Below, piece after piece: positions 8,515-19,322 of a DNA stretch of 64,000 nucleotides (its first letter is position 1; the number at the start of each line of letters is the position of its first letter). Origin of the DNA: Flagellimonas hymeniacidonis (GTDB lineage Bacteria; Bacteroidota; Bacteroidia; Flavobacteriales; Flavobacteriaceae); assembly GCF_008040165.1 (NCBI RefSeq), contig NZ_VRUR01000002.1, forward strand, positions 1,674,001 to 1,738,000, in the 5' to 3' direction. A model generated the notes under the pieces. The model was not told the DNA's origin, did not search any database, and saw nothing but the letters and a program-made list of their open reading frames with translations. The position numbers and the translations under genes are program-made.

Positions 8515-9690
8515 ATGAATAAAGTTGTAATTGTATCAGCCGCTAGAACTCCAATTGGAAGTTTTATGGGCTCATTATCCAGTGTTCCAGCTCCTAAATT
8601 AGGTGCTGTAGCTATAAAAGGTGCATTGGAAAAGATAGGGTTAAAACCTGAACAAGTAGAAGAAGTGCTAATGGGCAATGTTGTTCAAGCTGGAACGGGT
8701 CAAGCTCCTGCTAGACAAGCTGCCATATTTGCTGGAATCCCCAACACAGTTCCTTGCACTACCATAAATAAAGTTTGTGCTTCTGGGATGAAAGCTATAA
8801 TGCAAGGTGCACAATCCATTGCCTTAGGTGAGAATTCCATAGTAGTTGCCGGTGGTATGGAAAATATGAGTCTTATACCACATTATGCATATATGAGAAG
8901 TAGCGTAAAGTTTGGTCCGGCCACTTTAGTGGATGGAATGCAAAAGGACGGGTTGGTAGATGTTTATGATCAGAATGCCATGGGAGTTTGTGCTGATGCC
9001 TGTGCTGCAGAACATGACTTTAGTAGAGAAGATCAGGATGCCTATGCAATTCAGTCTTACCAACGATCAGCAGAAGCATGGAAAGCTGGAAAATTTAATG
9101 ATGAAGTGGTCCCAGTAGAAGTACCCCAACGAAGAGGCGAACCTGTCATAGTAAGTGAAGATGAAGAGTATAAAAACGTGAAAATGGAAAAAATTCCAGC
9201 TTTGCGACCTGCATTTACCAAAGAAGGCACCGTTACTGCGGCAAATGCCTCTACCATAAATGATGGTGCTGCTGCCGTTGTCTTAATGAGTGAAGAAAAA
9301 GCTTCAGCATTAAATTTAACCCCATTAGCCACAATAAAAGGATATGCTGATGCCGCTCACGAGCCAGAATGGTTTACAACAGCACCTGCCAAAGCATTAC
9401 CCAAGGCATTAGATCGTGCTGGTATAAACATAGATGATGTTGACTTTTTTGAGTTTAATGAAGCCTTTTCTGTTGTTGGACTTGCCAACATGAAACTGCT
9501 TGGATTAAACGATTCCAATGTGAATGTAAATGGTGGTGCCGTATCACTTGGACATCCACTGGGTTGTTCCGGTGCAAGAATTACCATTACCTTGCTTAAT
9601 GTTCTTAAACAGCAAAATGCAAAACTTGGTGCCGCGGCAATTTGCAATGGTGGGGGTGGAGCTTCTGCACTAGTTTTAGAAAGAAATTAA
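8515..9690 (+). CDS. Acetyl-CoA C-acetyltransferase (thiolase)
   Basis: It condenses two acetyl-CoA to acetoacetyl-CoA or runs the reverse thiolysis. The 391 residues match the family length. Catalytic features are Cys88 in NKVCASGMKA, the NEAFSVVGLAN segment, GHPLGCSGAR with the catalytic His, and Cys in CNGGGGAS near the end. The Cys-His-Cys set is complete. A NlpC/P60-like gene begins 21 bases downstream and may be co-transcribed. Biosynthetic and degradative thiolases are hard to separate by sequence reading alone. Confidence 0.93.
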   Translation: MNKVVIVSAARTPIGSFMGSLSSVPAPKLGAVAIKGALEKIGLKPEQVEEVLMGNVVQAGTGQAPARQAAIFAGIPNTVPCTTINKVCASGMKAIMQGAQSIALGENSIVVAGGMENMSLIPHYAYMRSSVKFGPATLVDGMQKDGLVDVYDQNAMGVCADACAAEHDFSREDQDAYAIQSYQRSAEAWKAGKFNDEVVPVEVPQRRGEPVIVSEDEEYKNVKMEKIPALRPAFTKEGTVTAANASTINDGAAAVVLMSEEKASALNLTPLATIKGYADAAHEPEWFTTAPAKALPKALDRAGINIDDVDFFEFNEAFSVVGLANMKLLGLNDSNVNVNGGAVSLGHPLGCSGARITITLLNVLKQQNAKLGAAAICNGGGGASALVLERN

Positions 9691-9711
9691 TTTATCCAAG
9701 TTCAAGAATAG

Positions 9712-10464
9712 ATGCAATATGGAGTTTGCCACCTAAGCATTGTTCCTATAAGAGCACTCCCGGATGATAGTACCGAAATGGTTTCCCAACTTTTATATGG
9801 AGACCATTTTAAGGTTTTAGAACAAAGGAGGAAATGGAGCAAAATTCGAGTTGTTTTTGACAGCTACGAAGGCTGGGTGGCCAATAATCAAATAACTTTG
9901 GTTGAAGAGCCAGTGTTTGATAAATTAAACGCTGATAAAAAACCAAAGTTTTCGGCTGACATCATCTCACACATTTGTACTGAAGAGGGAGTACTTCTTC
10001 CCATTCTTTTAGGCTCTGTTATCTATACAACTGATATTCTAAAGCATACTTTTGAAGGGAATATAGTGCAAGGAAAGAATCCAAAAACGGCTTTGGTGGA
10101 AACTTCGTTATTATATCTTAAAACACCATATCTATGGGGAGGAAAGACACCTTTTGGGATTGACTCTTCTGGTTTTACCCAAATGGTTTACAAAATAAAC
10201 GGGTATATGCTAAAGCGAAATGCGGAGCAACAATCCAAACAAGGAGAGGCATTGAGTTTTATTGAAGAAAGCGAACCTGGGGATTTGGCTTTTTTTGATA
10301 ACAATGAAGGTGTCATTGATCATGTAGGAATCATTTTAAAGGATAATTACATTATTCATGCGCATGGCCATGTACGAATTGACCGTTTAGATCATACGGG
10401 GATTTTTAATACTCAGGAAAAATTATACACCCACAAATTGAGGGTCATTAAAAAAATTATATAA
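9712..10464 (+). CDS. SH3 plus NlpC/P60-like (C40) protein with Cys-to-Ser at the catalytic position
   Basis: The N-terminal region (about 1-65) is a bacterial SH3 domain and the C-terminal part (about 130-250) is an NlpC/P60 domain, a fold used by cell-wall endopeptidases. The family motif is normally D-C-S-G, with Cys as nucleophile. Here it reads GIDSSGFTQ, with Ser152 encoded by TCT. The His of IDHVGI (204) and HAHG (216) are present. There is no clear signal peptide. The protein may be inactive, act by binding, or use Ser. A strong bidirectional terminator follows. Confidence 0.85.
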   Translation: MQYGVCHLSIVPIRALPDDSTEMVSQLLYGDHFKVLEQRRKWSKIRVVFDSYEGWVANNQITLVEEPVFDKLNADKKPKFSADIISHICTEEGVLLPILLGSVIYTTDILKHTFEGNIVQGKNPKTALVETSLLYLKTPYLWGGKTPFGIDSSGFTQMVYKINGYMLKRNAEQQSKQGEALSFIEESEPGDLAFFDNNEGVIDHVGIILKDNYIIHAHGHVRIDRLDHTGIFNTQEKLYTHKLRVIKKII

Positions 10465-10495
10465 AAAAGCTCCAGCAAACGCTGGAGCTTTTTTT
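10463..10495. terminator. Bidirectional Rho-independent terminator
   Basis: AAAAAAGCTCCAGC (10463-10476) pairs perfectly with GCTGGAGCTTTTTT (10481-10494) around an AAAC loop. The A and T flanks make it work on both strands, ending the NlpC/P60-like gene on the plus strand and the TPR gene on the minus strand. Confidence 0.92.
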
Positions 10496-10516
10496 AATAT
10501 CACTTTGGAAGAAAGT

Positions 10517-11779
10517 TTACTCTCCCAATAGTTTTTTAACTCTCATAAAGTTTTCAGTGTCGCCAAGAGCACCGTAAATATTCTTCAATTGAGATAACAC
10601 ACTTTGATTATCTGGATTTGATTTTAATGCGTCTTCCAAAATTTTAGAGCCTTCAAGGAATAAATCATCCTTTTGCTTTTTCAATTCGTCATAACGAGCG
10701 ATATCTTTTCTTGAACTTCCAAGGGTGTTCATTTCATCAATGAGTCCATTCCCCTCATTCACATAGGTTGTCGAAAGATTCAACAAAGCGTTTATGTAAC
10801 CTGGGTCTACTGCTAAGGTCTTTTTATAAGCTTCTCTGGCTTCTTCCAAGTTTCCTTGCTCCATATTAATAACACCAATGTTATACAATAAATCAGCATT
10901 ATCTGGTGCCATATCCGAGGCTTCTGCCATCAATACTTTGAACTTATCTTTATCACCCATGGCGTAGTACAAATTCGCTTCACCTAAAACCAAGTTCACA
11001 TCATCTGGGTCCGCTACTCTAGCATCTGCATAGGCCGCCAAAGCTTTATCATTGTCACCCAATTGTTGGTAAATCAAAGCAATATTTTTAACAATTTCTG
11101 TACTTTTAGATGGTGTTTTCTCTTCTGCCGGGTCTTTATGAGTACCCGCTTTTACGTAGAGATCACGGGTGTTTTTATCCATAGCTTCCACCTCACCAGT
11201 TTCAATATTCACCGCAGAGTAATTTACCTCACTACCATCATATCCAACATCTTTCAATTCGTTATAATAGACAAGGGCCTTTTCATAGTTTTGTCCATTT
11301 ACAGCACTACTTGCCGCATAATACAGATAAAGGGTATCTGTTGGACTTAACTTATAACTCATGTACAATTTGTCAGCAGCAGCATCAAATTCTTTATTGT
11401 TGTTGTCTTCTACCGCTGCATTTACCAAGTCAGCCGTTAATTGAGCCAGTTTTTGTCTTGAAACAGTGGTGTACTTCTCTTTTCCTGCGGTTTCTTCTAC
11501 AGAAATAACCTTGTTGAGTGCATCTATTGCAGGTTGGAAGGCAGTATCATCGCCCTTTTTAGCTAAATCTGCGTAGACATTACCTTTTACTGCATAGTAC
11601 TGCGCTTGTGTTTTGGCATCTGCCGCGTCTATTAGCGATGCAGCCCCTTCTAAGGCAGTTTTCGCACTCTCTGAATCTCCATTTTTAAGTGCCTTTTCTG
11701 CTGCCTTTATCTCATTCTTCTGGGAAAAGCCCATAGCCGAAATTCCCAGGGCAACTAGTATTAGAACTTTAGTTTTCAT
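10517..11779 (-). CDS. Exported TPR-repeat protein
   Basis: The 420 residues begin with a signal peptide (about 1-19, ending SAMGFSQ) and then carry tetratricopeptide-like repeats. The clearest are around KALAAYADARVADPDD, ADLLYNIGVINMEQGN and EAREAYKKTLAVDPGY. Such periplasmic TPR proteins act as scaffolds; no partner is evident. It starts 34 bases after gyrA on the same strand, so it is probably read from the gyrA transcript. Confidence 0.8.
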   Translation of the reverse strand: MKTKVLILVALGISAMGFSQKNEIKAAEKALKNGDSESAKTALEGAASLIDAADAKTQAQYYAVKGNVYADLAKKGDDTAFQPAIDALNKVISVEETAGKEKYTTVSRQKLAQLTADLVNAAVEDNNNKEFDAAADKLYMSYKLSPTDTLYLYYAASSAVNGQNYEKALVYYNELKDVGYDGSEVNYSAVNIETGEVEAMDKNTRDLYVKAGTHKDPAEEKTPSKSTEIVKNIALIYQQLGDNDKALAAYADARVADPDDVNLVLGEANLYYAMGDKDKFKVLMAEASDMAPDNADLLYNIGVINMEQGNLEEAREAYKKTLAVDPGYINALLNLSTTYVNEGNGLIDEMNTLGSSRKDIARYDELKKQKDDLFLEGSKILEDALKSNPDNQSVLSQLKNIYGALGDTENFMRVKKLLGE

Positions 11780-11813
11780 CTTAAATGTAATTATAATTAT
11801 TAGTGTTTATTTA

Positions 11814-14345
11814 TTATTCCTTTGTTTCATCAGAGTTGTTATCAATTGCTGTGCCATCTTCTCCATTTACCTCAATATCAAGGATATCCGCTTCTTCAAC
11901 AGCATCTTCATCTTTCATTACTTTGGCAACTGCCGCAATGGAGTCATTATCCTTTAAGTTGATAAGTTTTACACCTTGTGTTGCTCTTCCCATAACTCTT
12001 AAATCTTCCACACTCATGCGTATGGCAATTCCAGATTTGTTTATTATCATCAAGTCATCCGTATCCGAGACATTCTTAATGGCAACCAATCCTCCTGTTT
12101 TATCAGTAATGGAAATTGTTTTCACTCCTTTTCCACCTCTGTTGGTTACTCGGTAATCATCTATAGTGGAACGTTTTCCATATCCATTCTCCGAAACCAC
12201 TAAGATATCATCTTCAAAATTATGAACGGAAACCATGCCAATAACCTCATCTTTATCATTGGCTAAGGTAATACCTCTAACTCCAGAAGCATTTCTGCCC
12301 ATAGGTCTCGTCTTACCTTCCTCAAAACGAATAGCCTTACCAGATTTTAAGCCTAAGAAAATTTGACTTGTTCCAGTTGTCAACTTAGCTTCCAACAGTT
12401 CATCTTCTTCTCTAATGGTAATTGCATTAATACCATTTTGTCTTGGTCTGGAATACTGTTCCAAAGAAGTCTTCTTAACAGTTCCCTTCTTGGTAGCCAT
12501 AATTACATAATGACTGTTTACGTAATCTTCATCCTTCAAATCCAAGGTACAGATAAAGGCCTTGACCTTATCTTCCTTATCTATATTAATAAGGTTTTGA
12601 ATTGCCCTTCCCTTGGATGTTCTACTTCCTTCAGGAATTTCATATACCCGCATCCAGAAACACTTTCCTTTTTGCGTGAAGAACAACATATATTGGTGGT
12701 TGGTTCCAACAAAAAGATGCTCCAAGAAATCTTCATTTCTAGTTGATGAAGCTTTTTGACCAACTCCTCCTCTATTCTGTGTTTTGTATTCGGTAAGTGG
12801 AGTTCTTTTAATGTAGCCAGCATGGGAAATAGTAATTACCACTTGCTCATCTGGAATCATGTCCTCAATACTCAAATCACCACCTGCAAAATTTATTTCG
12901 GACCTTCTTTCATCCCCGTATTTATCCTTTACCTCTTGCAATTCATCTTTAATGATTTGCATTCTTCTTTCTTTCTTGTCAAGAATGTCTTTTAGGTCTT
13001 CTATGGTCTTCAAAAGGGCATCATACTCCTCTCTCAACTTATCTTGCTCCAGGCCTGTAAGCTGGCGTAAGCGCATTTCAACAATGGCCTTTGCCTGGAC
13101 TTCGGTAAGTTTGAAGCGCTCCATTAAACTATTTCGTGCTTCATCAACATTTGAAGATGCTCTGATTATCGCAATGACCTCATCAATATTATCAGAAGCT
13201 ATGATAAGACCTTCTAGGATGTGAGCGCGGTCTTCTGCTTTTTTAAGCTCGAACTTGGTTCTGCGAACCACTACTTCGTGTCTATGCTCAACAAAATGAT
13301 GAATTATCTCTTTTAAATTGAGTAATTGTGGTCTTCCGTTTACAAGAGCAATATTATTAACACTGAAAGATGATTGTAGTGCCGTGTACTTGTACAGCAT
13401 GTTCAGAACTATGTTAGGAATGGCGTCACGTTTTAAAATGTAAACGATACGCATACCTTTTCTATCTGATTCATCACGAATTGTAGAAATTCCTTCAATC
13501 TTTTTATCATTGACAAGGTCGGCAGTCTTTTTAATCATGTCTGCCTTATTGACCTGATATGGAATCTCTGTCACAATGATACATTCCCTACCCTGAACTT
13601 CTTCAAAGGTAGCTTTGGCACGCATAACTACGCGTCCCCTACCAGTATGAAAAGCCTCCTTTACGCCATCATAGCCATAAATAATACCTCCTGTTGGAAA
13701 ATCCGGGGCTTTAATATGTGTGATCAGCTCATCTATTTCAATATCCTTATTTTCAATGTATGCAACTGTTCCGTCAACTACTTCCGTAAGGTTATGTGGA
13801 GGCATGTTTGTTGCCATACCAACAGCGATACCAGATGCTCCATTCACCAACAAATTGGGAATTCGAGCAGGAAGTACTGTAGGTTCTTTTAAAGAATCAT
13901 CAAAATTTAACTGATGGTCAACGGTATCTTTGTCTATATCTGCCAACATATCATCGGCAATCTTGCGCATTCTTGCTTCTGTATAACGCATTGCCGCTGG
14001 GCTATCACCATCTACAGAACCAAAGTTCCCCTGTCCATCTACCAACATATAGCGTAAGCTCCATTCCTGGGCCATACGTACCATGGAATCATAAACCGAG
14101 GTATCTCCGTGCGGATGATACTTACCCAATACTTCCCCTACAATACGAGCAGATTTCTTATGTGCACTTGTGGATCTAACCCCAAGTTCATACATACCAA
14201 ATAGCACTCTCCTGTGTACTGGTTTAAGTCCGTCCCTAACATCTGGCAGGGCACGTGACACAATGACCGACATTGAATAATCAATGTAGGCAGATTTCAT
14301 CTCATCTTCAATGTTGATAGGAATTAACTTTTCTCCTTCAGCCAT
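11814..14345 (-). CDS. gyrA: DNA gyrase subunit A
   Basis: This is the DNA-cleaving subunit of gyrase, which introduces negative supercoils with GyrB. The N-terminal domain has YIDYSMSVIVSRALPDVRDG and the catalytic Tyr121 in AAMRYTEARM. It is followed by the coiled-coil arm and a C-terminal beta-pinwheel with repeats such as NRGGVGQKASSTR (GyrA-box type), VMGRATQGVK and NRGGKGVK. The C-terminus ends in an acidic tail of about 30 residues. The 843-residue length is normal, and the motifs separate it from ParC. Confidence 0.97.
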   Translation of the reverse strand: MAEGEKLIPINIEDEMKSAYIDYSMSVIVSRALPDVRDGLKPVHRRVLFGMYELGVRSTSAHKKSARIVGEVLGKYHPHGDTSVYDSMVRMAQEWSLRYMLVDGQGNFGSVDGDSPAAMRYTEARMRKIADDMLADIDKDTVDHQLNFDDSLKEPTVLPARIPNLLVNGASGIAVGMATNMPPHNLTEVVDGTVAYIENKDIEIDELITHIKAPDFPTGGIIYGYDGVKEAFHTGRGRVVMRAKATFEEVQGRECIIVTEIPYQVNKADMIKKTADLVNDKKIEGISTIRDESDRKGMRIVYILKRDAIPNIVLNMLYKYTALQSSFSVNNIALVNGRPQLLNLKEIIHHFVEHRHEVVVRRTKFELKKAEDRAHILEGLIIASDNIDEVIAIIRASSNVDEARNSLMERFKLTEVQAKAIVEMRLRQLTGLEQDKLREEYDALLKTIEDLKDILDKKERRMQIIKDELQEVKDKYGDERRSEINFAGGDLSIEDMIPDEQVVITISHAGYIKRTPLTEYKTQNRGGVGQKASSTRNEDFLEHLFVGTNHQYMLFFTQKGKCFWMRVYEIPEGSRTSKGRAIQNLINIDKEDKVKAFICTLDLKDEDYVNSHYVIMATKKGTVKKTSLEQYSRPRQNGINAITIREEDELLEAKLTTGTSQIFLGLKSGKAIRFEEGKTRPMGRNASGVRGITLANDKDEVIGMVSVHNFEDDILVVSENGYGKRSTIDDYRVTNRGGKGVKTISITDKTGGLVAIKNVSDTDDLMIINKSGIAIRMSVEDLRVMGRATQGVKLINLKDNDSIAAVAKVMKDEDAVEEADILDIEVNGEDGTAIDNNSDETKE

Positions 14346-14383
14346 GCTAAAATCTTGTTGTTTTTTGTGGTTAAAATATCATG

Positions 14384-14413
14384 CCAATATACGCAAAATC
14401 ACACCTTTCAAAA
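14384..14413 (-). promoter_or_regulatory. Probable gyrA promoter
   Basis: On the minus strand a TTTTG element (14413-14409) lies 17 bases before TATATTGG (14391-14384), one mismatch from the TAnnTTTG consensus. It sits about 38 bases upstream of the gyrA start, in the 261-base divergent gap with clpC. Confidence 0.45.
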
Positions 14414-14606
14414 CGATTGGCGCTTACTTTATTAAAAAAATTATCAACAGCATTACTTTCAATCAAACAATACCCATAAACCTTTGTTAAACTATACGAA
14501 AAGTGCACTTTATTTCGACTTTAACTACTAGTTTATCGAATATGGGTACGGTATTTGACTACGGTAAGGATACTTTTATTAATTTTAATTGCTGAAAAGG
14601 AAGCGT

Positions 14607-17159
14607 ATGGATGATAATTTTTCCCCAAGAGTAAAAGACGTTATAGCTTATAGCAAGGAAGAAGCTCTTAGATTAGGGCATGATTTTATAGGAACTGAGC
14701 ATTTAATGCTAGGTCTTTTAAGAGATGGAAATGGCAAAGCCATTAACATTTTAGATGCCTTGGATGTTGATTTGGACCACTTAAGAAGAAAAGTGGAAAT
14801 TCTTAGTCCGGCAAATCCAAATACGGGAACAATACAAAAAGACAAAAAGAACCTTCATTTAACAAGACAAGCGGAACGCGCACTTAAAACAACTTTTTTG
14901 GAGGCGAAGCTTTTTCAAAGCTCCTCAATCAATACTGCACATCTTTTACTTTGCATACTCAGAAATGAAAATGACCCCACCACAAAATTATTGCATAAAC
15001 TTAAGGTGGATTACGATAATGTAAAAGAGCAGTTCAAATCCATGATCACCAGTGATGATGATTATTTAGATACACCGCAAGCGGAATCTTTTCCAAGTGA
15101 TCCAGATGAAGGTGGGGATTCCAAGGAGGGAACCTTTGGTTCAAGTTCCTCACAAAAAGGCACCAAAAAATCCAAAACACCCGTTTTGGACAATTTCGGT
15201 CGTGATTTGACCAAATTGGCAGAAGAAAATAAATTGGACCCTGTTGTCGGAAGAGAAAAAGAGATTGAACGGGTATCCCAAATCCTAAGCCGAAGAAAAA
15301 AGAATAACCCTTTACTTATTGGCGAACCCGGTGTTGGTAAAAGTGCAATAGCCGAAGGACTGGCTTTGAGAATTATCAACAAAAAGGTTTCTAGGATTCT
15401 TTATAATAAAAGAGTTGTAACGCTGGATTTAGCATCATTAGTGGCTGGCACAAAATATCGTGGTCAGTTTGAAGAACGCATGAAAGCTGTGATGAACGAA
15501 CTGGAGAAGAATGATGATATCATTTTATTCATTGATGAAATACATACTATAGTAGGTGCTGGTGGTGCCACAGGAAGTTTAGATGCTTCAAATATGTTCA
15601 AGCCTGCCCTTGCAAGAGGTGAAATTCAATGTATAGGTGCAACCACCCTTGATGAATATCGCCAGTATATCGAGAAAGATGGCGCCCTTGAGAGAAGATT
15701 TCAAAAAGTAATTGTGGAGCCCACAACGGTGGAAGAGACAATTGAAATTTTAATGAACATCAAAGGCAAATACGAAGACCATCATAACGTTACGTATACC
15801 GACGATGCGATTAAAGCCTGCGTGAAATTGACTAACCGTTACATGACGGATAGATTTTTACCAGACAAGGCAATTGATGCTTTAGATGAGGCAGGTTCAA
15901 GAGTACACATTGTAAATATGGATGTTCCAAAACAGATTTTGGAGCTTGAAGGTCAATTAGAGGATGTTCGTGAACTAAAGAATAGCGTAGTTAAAAAGCA
16001 GAAATATGAAGAGGCCGCTAAACTAAGGGATGACGAAAAGCGATTAGAAAAAGAACTGGCCTCTGCACAAGAAAGATGGGAAGAAGATAGTAAACTAAAT
16101 CGTGAGACGGTTTCTGAAGATAACGTTGCTGATGTGGTTTCAATGATGAGCGGTATTCCCGTTAATAGGATAGCACAAACGGAAAGCAATAAACTTGCTG
16201 AATTACCTGAGTTAATAAAAGGTTTTGTAATTGGGCAAGATGAAGCAGTAGCCAAAGTAGCTAAGGCGATTCAACGTAACAGAGCTGGATTAAAAGACCC
16301 TAACAAACCTATTGGTTCCTTTATTTTCTTGGGACAAACTGGAGTTGGAAAAACCCAATTGGCCAAGATTCTTGCAAAAGAACTTTTTGATTCTGAAGAT
16401 GCCCTTATCCGAATTGACATGAGTGAATACATGGAAAAATTCGCCATTTCTAGATTGGTAGGCGCACCTCCAGGATATGTGGGTTATGAAGAAGGTGGTC
16501 AGCTAACGGAAAAAGTGAGGCGCAAGCCCTATTCTGTTATTCTTTTAGATGAAGTTGAAAAAGCGCATCCAGATGTTTTCAATATGTTGTTGCAGGTTTT
16601 GGATGATGGATTTCTTACTGATAGTCTTGGTAGAAAAATCGATTTCAGAAACAGTATCATTATCATGACCTCCAATATTGGAGCACGTCAGTTAAAAGAT
16701 TTTGGACAAGGTGTTGGATTTGGCACTGCAGCCAAGAAAGCACAAGCAGATACGCACCAGAAAAGCGTTATTGAAAGTGCATTGAAAAAAGCATTTGCGC
16801 CAGAGTTCTTAAATAGAATTGATGATGTCGTTGTCTTTAACTCACTAGAACGTGAAGACATTCATAAGATTATAGATATTGAATTGGACAAGTTATTTGG
16901 CAGAATTAAAGATATAGGGTACGACCTTAATCTTACCAAAAAAGCAAAAGACTATATTGCCGAAAAAGGATTTGATAAGCAGTATGGAGCACGGCCTCTT
17001 AAAAGAGCAATTCAAAAATACATTGAAGATGCCCTTGCAGAGGAAATAGTAAACTCCAAGCTTGATGAAGGAGATAGCATTTTTATGGATTTGGATGAGA
17101 AAAAAGATGAGCTCACCATCAAAATAAAAAAGCCTGAAAAAACGCCCAAGGCAGAATAG
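14607..17159 (+). CDS. clpC: ATP-dependent Clp protease ATP-binding subunit ClpC
   Basis: This AAA+ unfoldase feeds proteins into ClpP. Two N-terminal Clp repeats (about 1-145) precede a first ATPase domain with GEPGVGKS, a UVR motif near [16 protein letters not shown], and a second ATPase domain with [13 protein letters not shown] segment after the second Walker region resembles the ClpP-docking loop. The frame is open from 14589, but the family start [13 protein letters not shown] places the start at the ATG at 14607 (850 residues). A terminator follows. Confidence 0.95.
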   Translation: MDDNFSPRVKDVIAYSKEEALRLGHDFIGTEHLMLGLLRDGNGKAINILDALDVDLDHLRRKVEILSPANPNTGTIQKDKKNLHLTRQAERALKTTFLEAKLFQSSSINTAHLLLCILRNENDPTTKLLHKLKVDYDNVKEQFKSMITSDDDYLDTPQAESFPSDPDEGGDSKEGTFGSSSSQKGTKKSKTPVLDNFGRDLTKLAEENKLDPVVGREKEIERVSQILSRRKKNNPLLIGEPGVGKSAIAEGLALRIINKKVSRILYNKRVVTLDLASLVAGTKYRGQFEERMKAVMNELEKNDDIILFIDEIHTIVGAGGATGSLDASNMFKPALARGEIQCIGATTLDEYRQYIEKDGALERRFQKVIVEPTTVEETIEILMNIKGKYEDHHNVTYTDDAIKACVKLTNRYMTDRFLPDKAIDALDEAGSRVHIVNMDVPKQILELEGQLEDVRELKNSVVKKQKYEEAAKLRDDEKRLEKELASAQERWEEDSKLNRETVSEDNVADVVSMMSGIPVNRIAQTESNKLAELPELIKGFVIGQDEAVAKVAKAIQRNRAGLKDPNKPIGSFIFLGQTGVGKTQLAKILAKELFDSEDALIRIDMSEYMEKFAISRLVGAPPGYVGYEEGGQLTEKVRRKPYSVILLDEVEKAHPDVFNMLLQVLDDGFLTDSLGRKIDFRNSIIIMTSNIGARQLKDFGQGVGFGTAAKKAQADTHQKSVIESALKKAFAPEFLNRIDDVVVFNSLEREDIHKIIDIELDKLFGRIKDIGYDLNLTKKAKDYIAEKGFDKQYGARPLKRAIQKYIEDALAEEIVNSKLDEGDSIFMDLDEKKDELTIKIKKPEKTPKAE

Positions 17160-17180
17160 TCAGGTACATTATATCATACT

Positions 17181-17208
17181 AAGAGCCGGATTAATGCCGG
17201 CTCTTTTG
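17181..17208 (+). terminator. clpC terminator
   Basis: AAGAGCCGG (17181-17189) pairs with CCGGCTCTT (17197-17205) around a 7-base loop and is followed by a short T run, 21 bases after the clpC stop codon. Confidence 0.85.
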
Positions 17209-17317
17209 TTTACCAATATTACCGTACACACGATATTTACGTCTTTAATCTAATATTTTTCGGGTGATTTAACATTCGGTATATTTTCGTTCACGAGACA
17301 CTATAATTACTTGGAGA

Positions 17318-17731
17318 ATGAAAATTGCTTCTACGAAGAAAGCTATTGTTGTACGTGAATATCAATTGGATATTGGAAGTGTTCAAGTTTTCGACAACTA
17401 CATGGTTTCTACTTTTGAGGAAGGTGCTACCCTAACTTTGGAACGCGCTTATCAAATTATTGGAATTTCAGAAATACACTTTAGAGATAAAAGCTTTGGC
17501 TATATCAGTCTTCGTAAAAATTCCTATGCAGTGGACCCGACCATCTACAATTACCTACGTGGCATGGAAAACCTAAAAGCTTTTGCCATTGTTTCCAAGA
17601 AGGAGATAGACATGCACAATTTTAAAATAGAGAAGCTATTTTATAAAAAGAATATGGAATTCTTTATTGAGTATGATAATGCGTTGGCTTGGGTGAAAAA
17701 AAGACTTAAAAAGAACAAAAAGAACACTTAA
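17318..17731 (+). CDS. Conserved hypothetical protein, alpha/beta, basic C-terminus
   Basis: This is a soluble 137-residue protein without signal peptide or membrane segment. Alternating predicted strands and helices (IVVREYQLD, LERAYQIIG, LKAFAIVSKKEI, ALAWVKKRL) give a layout resembling STAS/SpoIIAA-like domains, but I do not recognise it with certainty. The last ten residues are very rich in Lys. It stands alone between clpC and the convergent NAD(P)H-hydrate gene, ending 3 bases from that gene's stop. It has its own upstream region of about 110 bases after the clpC terminator. Confidence 0.6.
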   Translation: MKIASTKKAIVVREYQLDIGSVQVFDNYMVSTFEEGATLTLERAYQIIGISEIHFRDKSFGYISLRKNSYAVDPTIYNYLRGMENLKAFAIVSKKEIDMHNFKIEKLFYKKNMEFFIEYDNALAWVKKRLKKNKKNT

Positions 17732-17734
17732 GCT

Positions 17735-19270
17735 TTAAGCCTCCTTATTATTTTCAATTTCAGGTGGTCTTAATAATTCCATATAGGCCTTTCCAATATT
17801 TTCGATTATTCCCGATGCTTTTAATGCTTCATATCCATTATGGGATACTCCCATATCCCCTGCCAACCCATGCAGGTATACGCCAAAAACCGCTGCATTT
17901 AAAGATGAATATCCCTGAGCAATCAGGCCAGTAATCATTCCCGTAAGCACATCGCCACTGCCTGCGGTTGCCATTCCGGGGTTTCCCGTTGTATTTACAA
18001 AGCCTATAGTATTATAGATGGTAATGGAGTGTGCCCCCTTAATCAATAAAATACAATCATGCTTAGTAGCAAAAGTTTTTGCTTTTTCAAGTTTATCAAA
18101 ATCATCTTCCCACTCACCTATCAAACGCTCTAGTTCTTTTGGATGCGGCGTTAAAACAGATTGTTTAGGGACATCTTTCATGAATTTAGGATGCTTGGCC
18201 AAAATATTCAGCCCATCAGCATCTATGACCATTGGCGTTTCAATATTTTTCAACAATGCGGAAAAAGCCTTAACAGTATCCTCCTCAGTACCCATTCCCA
18301 TACCTATTCCAACTACTGAAGGTTTGAATGGAATATCAATTTTTGTGATGGTATTATCCTCTTCATCGGTAAGTACCATGATTTCGGGAATCGCTGTTTG
18401 CAGGGAATGATATCCACATTCTGGCACAAAAGCGGTTACTAAACCACTACCAACGGTTAAACAAGCATTGCTTGCCAGTTGCACCGCACCAATCTTACCA
18501 TAACTTCCGCCTACTATAACGGCATGACCATAAGTCCCTTTATGCGAAAATTTAAGTCTTGGCCTATACATGGGCAAAACTTCTGGTTTTCCAATAAGTT
18601 CATAGGCAGTTGCTGTTTTTCCCAAAAATTCTGAGTCCAGACCAATATCCAATAGTTCCCATTGGTTTTGATAGATTCCTGTTTCTGGAAGAAAGAAAAT
18701 CAGTTTGGGGACTTGAAAACTGAGCACATAACTCGCACGCACCACATGTTCTTTATTCCACGGAGCTTTATCTGATGGCAATCCAGAAGGAACATCAACC
18801 GCCAAAACAAAAGCCCTTGAGTCATTTATATGTTTAATTAAATCGCCCACCCAAGATTCTGGAGGTCTATTTAACCCAATGCCGAAAATCGCATCTACGA
18901 TAATGTCATTTGGAGATAATTCTGGCAATCCGCTATCATGGTTAATAAATTCGGGCCATATTTTGCGATCTTTTAGACGTTCTAGATTCAAAAGAAAATC
19001 CTTGGAACGTTTATCGCTATAATTTACCACATGTACTTGAATGGCATATCCATGCTCTTGTAAGTGCCTTGCAAGAGCAATCCCATCGCCTCCATTATTT
19101 CCAATTCCACAAAACAATTGAATGGTCACCTCGGCGCCTTGCAATCTGGAATGTATCCATTTAAACAATTCCGTAGCAGCTTTTTCCATAAGGACATCAC
19201 TACTAATTTGCTGTTTCTCTATTGTGAATTTATCAGCTTCATAGATTTGATCGGCGGTAAAAATTTTCAT
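17735..19270 (-). CDS. nnr: Bifunctional NAD(P)H-hydrate epimerase / ADP-dependent dehydratase
   Basis: The enzyme repairs damaged NAD(P)H: the N-terminal YjeF_N domain epimerises hydrate forms and the C-terminal ribokinase-like domain dehydrates the S form using ADP. Residues 1-215 contain the epimerase core (LFCGIGNNGGDGIALARHL and DAIFGIGLNRP). Residues about 230-505 contain the dehydratase with GSYGKIGAVQLA, VIDADGLNIL, VLTPHPKEL and GSGDVLTGMI. The fused length of about 510 residues is normal. Confidence 0.95.
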   Translation of the reverse strand: MKIFTADQIYEADKFTIEKQQISSDVLMEKAATELFKWIHSRLQGAEVTIQLFCGIGNNGGDGIALARHLQEHGYAIQVHVVNYSDKRSKDFLLNLERLKDRKIWPEFINHDSGLPELSPNDIIVDAIFGIGLNRPPESWVGDLIKHINDSRAFVLAVDVPSGLPSDKAPWNKEHVVRASYVLSFQVPKLIFFLPETGIYQNQWELLDIGLDSEFLGKTATAYELIGKPEVLPMYRPRLKFSHKGTYGHAVIVGGSYGKIGAVQLASNACLTVGSGLVTAFVPECGYHSLQTAIPEIMVLTDEEDNTITKIDIPFKPSVVGIGMGMGTEEDTVKAFSALLKNIETPMVIDADGLNILAKHPKFMKDVPKQSVLTPHPKELERLIGEWEDDFDKLEKAKTFATKHDCILLIKGAHSITIYNTIGFVNTTGNPGMATAGSGDVLTGMITGLIAQGYSSLNAAVFGVYLHGLAGDMGVSHNGYEALKASGIIENIGKAYMELLRPPEIENNKEA

Positions 19271-19322
19271 TCAATAAGAAAAATTGATTATTACTATAGA
19301 TTTCGCAAAAATTTTAGAATGA

